DNA from: Gammaproteobacteria bacterium
GTDB lineage: Bacteria > Pseudomonadota > Gammaproteobacteria > CAIRSR01
NCBI GenBank assembly: GCA_963575715.1
Contig: CAUYTW010000122.1
Span: 1-36,121 of the forward strand
DNA length: 36,121 nucleotides
Reading direction: 5' to 3'
The notes under the pieces were generated by a model. That model did no database searches. It was given only the letters and a program-made list of their open reading frames with translations, and was not told the origin of the DNA. Of this stretch, positions 30,741-36,121 are shown in pieces (positions within the stretch are counted from its first letter, which is position 1; every line of letters starts with the position of its first letter). Position numbers and translations under genes: made by a program.

Positions 30741-31757
30741 ATGTTCCTCCACTCCATTAAATATCGATCATTCCTGTCGCTCACTGCCATGGCTGCAACG
30801 CTGGCTTGGCTTCCTGCTACCACGCGCGGGGAAATGGCCACTGAATTACCGCAGGTCAACGAGTTCATTGTCGAAATGGCTGCTCGTCATGATTTTACGG
30901 TTTCGGCCCTGCGGACAATTTTCGATCAAGTTGTGCTGCGCCCAGAGATTATTGAAGCTATCAGCCGTCCGGCAGAAGGTAAGCCCTGGTTTCAATACCG
31001 CGAACTATTCCTCACTCCGGCACGAATTGATGGTGGTATCGAATTTTGGCATAAGCATCGGAGTGCGCTATCAATTGCGCAAACTCGATATGGAGTCGAG
31101 GCCGCAGTGATCGTTGCCATTATCGGCGTAGAGACTCGTTATGGCGCTAAAACCGGCACCCATCGCGTCCTGGAGGCATTAACCACGTTAGCTTTTCAAT
31201 ATCCGAAACGCGCTCCTTTCTTTCGTGCTCAACTGGAAGAATACTTACTCCTAACGCGCAATGAAGGAATGGACCCATTACTGGCTAAGGGTTCCTACGC
31301 TGGCGCAATGGGGCTACCTCAATTCATGCCTACCAGTTTTAGAGATTTTGCCGTGGATTTGAATGGAGATGGTCATCGTGATATATGGAATAATCCAGAT
31401 GATGCCATTGGTAGCGTAGCCAATTATTTACATAGCAATAACTGGCAGCCGAGTGGATCAATCGCAGTGCCGGTAGACCTGGCAAAGGATGCTGATCCAG
31501 ATTCATTGGTGGGGGCCGATCTTAAGCCAAATCTACGCCTGGATCGTTTCCGTTCTTTGGGACTGTTGCCGAGTGAGCCTGTCTCCGGTAATCCTGCTGC
31601 GGCCTTGTTGCGCTTAGAGGGAAAAGATGAACCGGAATATTGGCTATGCTTTCAAAATTTTTATGCGATTACTCGCTATAACCGTAGTCCACTTTACGCC
31701 ATGGCGGTCCATCAACTCGCTCAAGAAATCGCAGCGGGCATGAACGATCACGATTAA
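30741..31757 (+). CDS. mltB: Lytic murein transglycosylase B
   Basis: A periplasmic enzyme that cleaves peptidoglycan glycan strands. The N-terminus has a signal peptide (SLTAMAATLAWLPATTRGEM) without a lipobox cysteine, so it would be soluble, unlike E. coli MltB. The catalytic glutamate is Glu131 in AIIGVETRYGAKTGTHRVLE. Further blocks are LAFQYPKRAPFFRAQLEEYL, KGSYAGAMGLPQFMPTSFRD, the Ca-binding-like DLNGDGHRDIW and AIGSVANYLHSNNW. Length is normal. It follows the HDOD gene by 43 bases and ends 10 bases before the convergent argA stop. Confidence 0.93.
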   Translation: MFLHSIKYRSFLSLTAMAATLAWLPATTRGEMATELPQVNEFIVEMAARHDFTVSALRTIFDQVVLRPEIIEAISRPAEGKPWFQYRELFLTPARIDGGIEFWHKHRSALSIAQTRYGVEAAVIVAIIGVETRYGAKTGTHRVLEALTTLAFQYPKRAPFFRAQLEEYLLLTRNEGMDPLLAKGSYAGAMGLPQFMPTSFRDFAVDLNGDGHRDIWNNPDDAIGSVANYLHSNNWQPSGSIAVPVDLAKDADPDSLVGADLKPNLRLDRFRSLGLLPSEPVSGNPAAALLRLEGKDEPEYWLCFQNFYAITRYNRSPLYAMAVHQLAQEIAAGMNDHD

Positions 31758-31767
31758 TGCGTCGCAA

Positions 31768-33150
31768 CTATTGGTATTGACCTAATTCTTTTATAAATAC
31801 TTTAGAATTGCGCTGCCAGTTGTATAGTGCCTGACGCGCCACGGGTAGACTTTCAAGCGGAGCCGCCGCGAAGCCACGTTCTTGAAACCAGTGAGCGGTA
31901 TGCGTAGTGAGTACAAACAGGCGTCGGATTCCCTGAATCCGCGCTAGACGCTCAATGTAAGCGAGTAAGAGGTCGCCTCGCCGCTGACGGCGATAATCGG
32001 AATGCACCGCCAGACAAGCCAGTTCTCCAACGCTCTCTTCCTGAAAAGGGTGGAAGGCCGCGCAGCCGATAATAGTTCCATCGCGTTCTGCCACCACGAA
32101 CTGATCCACCTCATTCTCTAGTCGTTCGCGGGAACGACGCACCAGCACTCCTTGAGCCTCTAGGGGGATGATAAGTTCCAGGATTCCGCCCACGTCATCA
32201 ATCGTCGCCGGGCGCAGATCATCATAACCGCCAGGGTCGATGAGGGTACCGTTGCCGTCACGTGTGAAAAGTTCCATCAATAGCGCGCCATCGGTGTGGC
32301 GACTGATCAAATGAACCCGACCCACGCCACGACGCAAGGCGTGGACGGCTCCCCTTATCTGGCTTCTCAGGGGTTCTGCCGCTGTTTCGGGTGAGCTCAA
32401 CCATTCTTCGGCTTTTTCCAGGGTAAGTTGGGGAATGAGCTTTCCGTCACGGTTTACTACACCAGGACCATCTACCAAAAATATCAGTTTATCGGCGGCA
32501 AGTTCCGCTGCTGTGGCCATCGCCACCTCTTCGGCGCTTAAATTGAACACTTCTCCAGTCGGAGAATAACCGATGGGAGGTAGCACCACGATATCCTGTC
32601 CATCCAGATGACGCCGCAAGGAATCGGTATCTATCCGGCGTACCTCGCCGGTGTGTTGGTAATCAATCCCGTTGCGTACTCCCAACGGACGGGCGGTGAC
32701 AAAATTACCGGAAGTGACGCGGATTCGTGCCCCTGCCATCGGAGAGTTGGCAAGCCCCAACGAAAATAATGCCTCGATCCGGGCGCGCACGCTGCCTGTG
32801 GCCTCCAGCACGCACATCAGGGCAGCGTCATCTGTGACGCGCAAGCCGTGCTCATAGCGCATTTCCAATCTGCGGGCACATAAGCGCGCCTCAATCTGGG
32901 GCCGGGCACCGTGGACCAGCACCAGGCGTACCCCCAGACCGCCGAGCAGCGCCAGATCGTGGACAAGATCTGGAAATCCATCGTCCTGGACAGTCTCGCC
33001 ACTCAGCGTCACTACGAAGGTGCGACCACGGTGAGCATTAATATAGGGCAGCGCGTTGCGAAGAGACGTAACTATGGTATCGACGCGCGAGCAGGCTGGA
33101 TGCCGGACTTCTTGGTTTATATAACCGCTATCTGTTGCCATTGGTTTCAT
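31768..33150 (-). CDS. argA: Amino-acid N-acetyltransferase (N-acetylglutamate synthase)
   Basis: The first step of arginine synthesis: acetyl-CoA plus glutamate gives N-acetylglutamate. The 460-residue protein is the classic fused form. An amino-acid-kinase-like domain lies first (residues 1-295, with FVVTLSGETVQDDGFPDLVH, LVLVHGARPQIEARL and LAADKLIFLVDGPG), then a GNAT domain (about 315-450) with the acetyl-CoA loop SDYRRQRRGDLLLAYIERLA and LTTHTAHWFQERGF. The arginine feedback site is in the kinase-like part. The start is 30 bases from the divergent rhodanese gene, so the promoters overlap or lie inside the neighbouring gene. An alternative start is 33141. Confidence 0.95.
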   Translation of the reverse strand: MKPMATDSGYINQEVRHPACSRVDTIVTSLRNALPYINAHRGRTFVVTLSGETVQDDGFPDLVHDLALLGGLGVRLVLVHGARPQIEARLCARRLEMRYEHGLRVTDDAALMCVLEATGSVRARIEALFSLGLANSPMAGARIRVTSGNFVTARPLGVRNGIDYQHTGEVRRIDTDSLRRHLDGQDIVVLPPIGYSPTGEVFNLSAEEVAMATAAELAADKLIFLVDGPGVVNRDGKLIPQLTLEKAEEWLSSPETAAEPLRSQIRGAVHALRRGVGRVHLISRHTDGALLMELFTRDGNGTLIDPGGYDDLRPATIDDVGGILELIIPLEAQGVLVRRSRERLENEVDQFVVAERDGTIIGCAAFHPFQEESVGELACLAVHSDYRRQRRGDLLLAYIERLARIQGIRRLFVLTTHTAHWFQERGFAAAPLESLPVARQALYNWQRNSKVFIKELGQYQ

Positions 33151-33180
33151 TTATCATGGATTACGAATTTGGAGACAGCA

Positions 33181-33609
33181 ATGGATCACAAAATTATAAA
33201 TAGCCTCACACCGAGACAATCCTTTGAATTCTTGCAACAAAATCCACTGTCGATATTAATCGACTGCCGTTCCTCAATGGAATTTCTGTTCGTCGGACAC
33301 CCTGTCGGGGCGGTTCATGTTGCATGGATCGATGAACCGACCTGGGATATCAATCCTAATTTTGTTGCCGAGGTCCGTAAGGTAATCCAGGGAAGGACCT
33401 CCTCAAACCATCAAGTCGAGGATAATCCACTGTTGCTTATTTGCCGCAGTGGAAAACGTTCCCTCGATGCGGGTAAGGCATTACTTCAAGCGGGTTTTCA
33501 CGCACTGTATAACATAACCGAAGGTTTTGAGGGTGATCTCGATGACAAACACCAGCGCGGAAATGCAAATGGGTGGCGCTTCCACGGCTTACCCTGGGAA
33601 CAGTGTTAA
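33181..33609 (+). CDS. Rhodanese-like domain protein
   Basis: A 142-residue single-domain rhodanese (sulfurtransferase-like). Motifs are SILIDCRSSMEFLFVGHPVG, AVHVAWID and the active-site loop LLLICRSGKRSLDAGKALLQ with the catalytic Cys in CRSGKRS, then YNITEGFEGD. CRSGKRS is the usual six-residue loop of single-domain rhodaneses. The ATG at 33181 is supported by GGAGA 5 bases upstream. Longer reading would run antisense into argA and is rejected. Substrate unknown (thiosulfate or persulfide carrier). Confidence 0.88.
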   Translation: MDHKIINSLTPRQSFEFLQQNPLSILIDCRSSMEFLFVGHPVGAVHVAWIDEPTWDINPNFVAEVRKVIQGRTSSNHQVEDNPLLLICRSGKRSLDAGKALLQAGFHALYNITEGFEGDLDDKHQRGNANGWRFHGLPWEQC

Positions 33610-33639
33610 ATTTATCCCTCTCGAAATCAAGAGATTTTA

Positions 33640-33876
33640 ACCCTTCGAGATCGAAGGGTATCCACGCTACAAAATCTGTCAACGATCCCCCGTTCGAAAG
33701 GCTACAAACCACGAATAAGCGAGCGAGGGGAGCCACTCCACAAGGTGTGTATTTGGGTAAAGGCTTCCCGCTGGGAAAGACCAGCAACTTTACAGATTTT
33801 GCTATCTTAAGGGGGCGGAGAAACCCGTCCTCTCTTTCCTCCTCGCCCTAAAAGGCGGGATTTTTCGGGGACACTG
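33640..33876 (+). ncRNA. Structured non-coding region ending in leader element copy D
   Basis: 237 bases with no convincing reading frame but many stems: ACCCTTCG/CGAAGGGT (33640-33659, perfect 8 bp), GGGGAGCC/GGCTTCCC (33727-33769), GCTGG/CCAGC (33770-33785), GGGCGG/CCGTCC (33813-33830), then TTTCCTCC (33835-33842), CTCGCC-CTAAAA-GGCGGG (33842-33859) and the Shine-Dalgarno GGGGA (33867-33871) before the ATG at 33877. From 33813 it has the same order of parts as copies A and C. It is probably the right end and guide-RNA-like tail of an IS200/IS605-type element. Alternatively it is a cis-acting leader RNA. The first hairpin may also terminate the rhodanese gene. Confidence 0.5.
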
Positions 33877-34188
33877 ATGAATATAAAAAATTCAAGTGAT
33901 GAACTTTCACAGGAAGAAATCATCCTGAGAGCAGTAAAAACTGTTCTGACTAAAGTGATTAGGGACACCGCAGTAGCACCCGGAACGCTTCATCCTTTGA
34001 CCGCTCCAACGCGCGACGAGATCCGCCATTGTTTCGTGCTCATCACGCAACGCGAGCAGGAGCTTGCCTTGAGCGCCGGACGTCCTGCAACGGATCGTCC
34101 GCATTTCAAGGATGAGTCGCCTGTGCCCAAAGATACCGTCATTCCCATTTCTAGTATCAAACGCCCGCGCCGAGAATTTGATGAATGA
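33877..34188 (+). CDS. Small uncharacterised protein upstream of hpt
   Basis: A 103-residue protein: MNIKNSSDELSQEEIILRAV, KTVLTKVIRDTAVAPGT, LHPLTAPTRDEIRHCFVLIT, then QREQELALSAGRPATDRPHF and a charged C-terminus. I recognise no domain. There is no signal peptide or membrane helix. The stop codon overlaps the start of the phosphoribosyltransferase gene by 4 bases (ATGA, 34185-34188), so the two are translationally coupled and probably function together. Its RBS lies in structured leader element copy D. Confidence 0.7.
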   Translation: MNIKNSSDELSQEEIILRAVKTVLTKVIRDTAVAPGTLHPLTAPTRDEIRHCFVLITQREQELALSAGRPATDRPHFKDESPVPKDTVIPISSIKRPRREFDE

Positions 34189-34727
34189 ATCACATAATAA
34201 ATGAGGTATTTGCCAATGCTGATACCTTATATTCCATAGTAGCGGTGGAAGCGGCCCTCAATCGTCTTGCCGCCGATATTACTATGCGCTTGGCTGATCG
34301 CAACCCTTTGATATTATGTGTGCTTACCGGTGGCATTATACCTGTTGGACAATTGCTTCCCCGGCTGACTTTTCCACTTCAACTTGATTATATTCATGCC
34401 ACTCGTTATGCAAACCAGACCAGCGGCGGGGAACTTACCTGGGTGGCGCGTCCTACTACGTCGTTAGCCGGACGTGTAGTTTTGGTAGTAGATGACATAT
34501 TGGATGAGGGTATTACCTTGGCGGCTATTCTCAATGACTGTCAAAGCGCGGGTGCCAGCGAAGTTTTGAGCGCTGTATTGGTGCGCAAGGATCGTCCTCG
34601 CCAAATAAATTTAGTTCCGGATTTCGTAGGTCTGGAAATCCCAGATTATTATGTTTTCGGCTACGGCATGGACTATCACGGCTATTGGCGTAATGCCGCC
34701 GGTATTTACGCAGTCAAGGGGTTATAA
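34185..34727 (+). CDS. hpt: Hypoxanthine-guanine phosphoribosyltransferase
   Basis: It transfers phosphoribosyl from PRPP to hypoxanthine or guanine in purine salvage. The 180-residue protein has LCVLTGGIIPVGQLL (flexible loop side), RVVLVVDDILDEGITLAAIL (PRPP-binding loop, about residues 96-115) and VPDFVGLEIPDYYVFGYGMD (base-binding hood). This type is found next to thioinosine/adenosine phosphorylases in gammaproteobacteria. It overlaps the previous gene by 4 bases and is followed 2 bases later by mtiP, whose product hypoxanthine is its substrate. Confidence 0.9.
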   Translation: MNHIINEVFANADTLYSIVAVEAALNRLAADITMRLADRNPLILCVLTGGIIPVGQLLPRLTFPLQLDYIHATRYANQTSGGELTWVARPTTSLAGRVVLVVDDILDEGITLAAILNDCQSAGASEVLSAVLVRKDRPRQINLVPDFVGLEIPDYYVFGYGMDYHGYWRNAAGIYAVKGL

Positions 34728-34729
34728 TC

Positions 34730-35527
34730 TTGAAATCAGCATCAGGCAAAGTTTTAGCAATTATAGCGGGAAGTGGTTTGACCTCTCTGCCGGATTTAAA
34801 AATCACCCAGGTGGATGAAAACATTTCTACTCCTTATGGAGAACCTTCCGGGCCACTCACACATGGTATTCTGTATCAACGGGAGATTCTTTTTCTTGTT
34901 CGCCATGGAGTTGGACATACGATTCCACCGCACCGTGTCAACTATCGAGCGAACCTGTGGGCCTTGAAAGTAGCGGGGGCCAATCGGATCCTGGCAGTCA
35001 ACGCGGTAGGCGGAATCCATGCCGATCTCGGTCCTGGGCGCATTGTCATTCCCGAGCAGATTATCGATTACACTTTTGATCGGGAGCATACCTATTGCGA
35101 CGGTAATCCAGGGATGATGCCAACCCCCGATGAGCAGAACAACGAGGAAATTCATGTTACTCATGTTGATTTTACCTATCCCTATTGTATGACTCTACGA
35201 GCGCGGCTCCTTGCTGCTTCGGCAGCAGCGGGGATCGACATCTATTTTGGAGGTACCTATGGCGCCACCCAGGGGCCGCGTCTGGAAAGCAAAGCAGAAA
35301 TTGACCGCATGGAGCGCGATGGCTGTCACATGGTGGGCATGACTGGGATGCCCGAAGCGGGTCTTGCCAAAGAATTAGGCTTGTGCTACGCATGTTGCGC
35401 AGTCGTATCCAATTGGGCCGCCGGACGCGCAGACACCGACATTTCAACCGTGCAGATGGAGCGCGTGTTGCGTACTGCGATGGATAAGGTGCGGGTTCTT
35501 ATCGAGCCGCTCATGCTGGGGCTGTAA
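34730..35527 (+). CDS. mtiP: S-methyl-5'-thioinosine phosphorylase (MTAP family)
   Basis: A member of the PNP/MTAP family 2 (265 residues). Motifs are VLAIIAGSGLTSLPDL (phosphate), LFLVRHGVGHTIPPHRVNYR (phosphate-binding His), ILAVNAVGGIHADLGPGRIV (base/sugar), GGTYGATQGPRLESKAEIDR and GCHMVGMTGMPEAGLAKELG, the last with the Met of the ribose site. Close gammaproteobacterial homologues cleave methylthioinosine to hypoxanthine and methylthioribose-1-phosphate rather than methylthioadenosine. Specificity is inferred from that and from the adjacent hpt. It starts with TTG, two bases after hpt, and is followed by def after one base. Confidence 0.85.
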   Translation: MKSASGKVLAIIAGSGLTSLPDLKITQVDENISTPYGEPSGPLTHGILYQREILFLVRHGVGHTIPPHRVNYRANLWALKVAGANRILAVNAVGGIHADLGPGRIVIPEQIIDYTFDREHTYCDGNPGMMPTPDEQNNEEIHVTHVDFTYPYCMTLRARLLAASAAAGIDIYFGGTYGATQGPRLESKAEIDRMERDGCHMVGMTGMPEAGLAKELGLCYACCAVVSNWAAGRADTDISTVQMERVLRTAMDKVRVLIEPLMLGL

Positions 35528-35528
35528 A

Positions 35529-36095
35529 GTGACAATTCGTACCTTATTACGGATGGGTCATCCGCTCCTGGTCAATATCGCCGAGCCGGTCACCACTTTC
35601 GATACTCCTCAACTCCACGACCTGGTACAAGATCTCCGCGACACCATGGAGGCTCATCAGGGCGTTGGGTTGGCTGCTCCCCAAATTGGAGTGGGGTTGC
35701 GGGTGGTAGTCTTTGGCCTGAGGAGTCATTCCAATTATCCTCATATCGAAGAGATTCCCTTTACCACTCTAGTTAATCCGATCTTGGATTTCATGGATGG
35801 CGAGATAGATCAAGCGTGGGAAGGCTGTCTATCCGTACCGGGAATGCGTGGTGTGGTGCCTCGTTATACCTGTTTGCGCTACCGTGCCTTTGATGTCCAT
35901 GGCGTTCCGCTGAGTAAAGATGAAGTGACTGGCTTTCACGCGCGGGTGATTCAGCATGAATGCGATCACCTCGACGGCATTCTGTACCCTTATCGTATCC
36001 ATGACTTACGTCACTTTGGATTTACCGACGAGTTGTTTCCGAGTCACGCCGGCGAAAGGACGTCAGGAACCCCACGGCTAAAGGCGGGGGCTTGA
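35529..36095 (+). CDS. def: Peptide deformylase
   Basis: It removes the N-formyl group from nascent proteins. The three family motifs are present: GVGLAAPQIG (about residues 45-54), EGCLSVPG (metal ligand Cys100) and QHECDHLDG (His143, Glu144, His147). The 188-residue length is slightly above the usual. The final GERTSGTPRLKAGA is read from a hairpin element at 36069-36092 and looks like an acquired tail. The GTG start at 35529 follows mtiP by one base. The usual neighbour fmt is not in the window but could follow to the right. Confidence 0.95.
   Translation: MTIRTLLRMGHPLLVNIAEPVTTFDTPQLHDLVQDLRDTMEAHQGVGLAAPQIGVGLRVVVFGLRSHSNYPHIEEIPFTTLVNPILDFMDGEIDQAWEGCLSVPGMRGVVPRYTCLRYRAFDVHGVPLSKDEVTGFHARVIQHECDHLDGILYPYRIHDLRHFGFTDELFPSHAGERTSGTPRLKAGA
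36069..36092 (+). repeat. TAAA-loop hairpin overlapping the def 3' end
   Basis: ACCCCACGGC-TAAA-GGCGGGGGCT: CCCC (36070-36073) pairs with GGGG (36087-36090) around a TAAA loop. The same sequence type lies at 24525 (ACCCTACGGCTAAAGCCGG) and, inverted, at 90-117. It supplies the last codons and stop of def and may act as a terminator. Confidence 0.5.
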
Positions 36096-36121
36096 GAAGT
36101 CAAATTCACAAGTTCGAACTT

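Noticed and set aside
30688-31110. Open frame overlapping mltB in another frame
   Set aside because: A shadow of mltB: the product is low in family-like content, and mltB is intact with all motifs.
32911-33180. Plus-strand extension of the rhodanese gene into argA
   Set aside because: It would overlap argA antisense by 240 bases, and the rhodanese fold with a good ribosome binding site starts at 33181.
33573-33851. Plus-strand open frame between rhodanese and the small gene
   Set aside because: It runs through several strong stem-loops and shows no family similarity. Better explained as structured RNA or an element end.

Overview
The window looks like a chromosome segment of a gammaproteobacterium with moderate base composition and a heavy load of small mobile elements. 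The core genes (panD, ygiQ, ygiM-like, MSHA pilin genes, a yafS-like gene next to rnhA, prmB, rsfS, rsmG, mltB, mltD, fused argA, an S-methyl-5'-thioinosine phosphorylase beside hpt, def) have gammaproteobacterial character. I cannot name the genus from sequence alone.

Layout. 1-2.7 kb: ispF stands alone between two IS982-type ends, followed by a pile-up of broken elements (IS982 fragment, a 32-bp exact inverted repeat pair, an IS701-like fragment) around a tRNA-Ala(CGC). 2.7-6.1 kb: an AT-rich block with an EgtD-like methyltransferase and a P-type ATPase lacking the CPC motif. The two genes are separated by a MITE, and the block is closed by a defective IS5/IS427-type element that supplies the last codons of the ATPase. 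6.7-9.1 kb (minus strand): the mshO-mshP end of an MSHA operon and two DUF3579 paralogues. 9.4-16.5 kb (plus): panD, ygiQ, a second MITE, ygiM-like, a MidA/NDUFAF7-like methyltransferase, a phage-like membrane protein, and an N-terminally truncated APH-kinase fusion. 16.5-24.4 kb (minus): a tight six-gene cluster, in transcription order mltD, CnoX-like thioredoxin-TPR, a possible GrpE-like protein, a divergent Hsp70, a membrane TPR/coiled-coil protein and a Ycf46-like AAA+ ATPase. 24.5-25.0 kb: an IscB remnant with a probable omegaRNA (HEARO-type) upstream. 25.0-36.1 kb (plus, except argA): translation, ribosome-maturation, wall and nucleotide-salvage genes.

Two things stand out. First, a repeated structured DNA/RNA element (hairpin, TTTCCTCC, second hairpin often with a TAAA loop, then a G-rich Shine-Dalgarno) lies directly in front of the start codons of three unrelated genes (ygiQ, an ABC-2 permease, and the small gene before hpt). 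The part of it next to the start also precedes the yafS-like gene, where it is joined to the IscB remnant. It looks like the right end of IS200/IS605-type elements used as a leader. Second, the minus-strand chaperone cluster joins a CGPC thioredoxin-TPR, an Hsp70 with a long C-terminal extension, a candidate nucleotide exchange factor and an AAA+ ATPase, and may be a dedicated protein-repair system.

Family names come from recognising motifs by eye. No database search was run.
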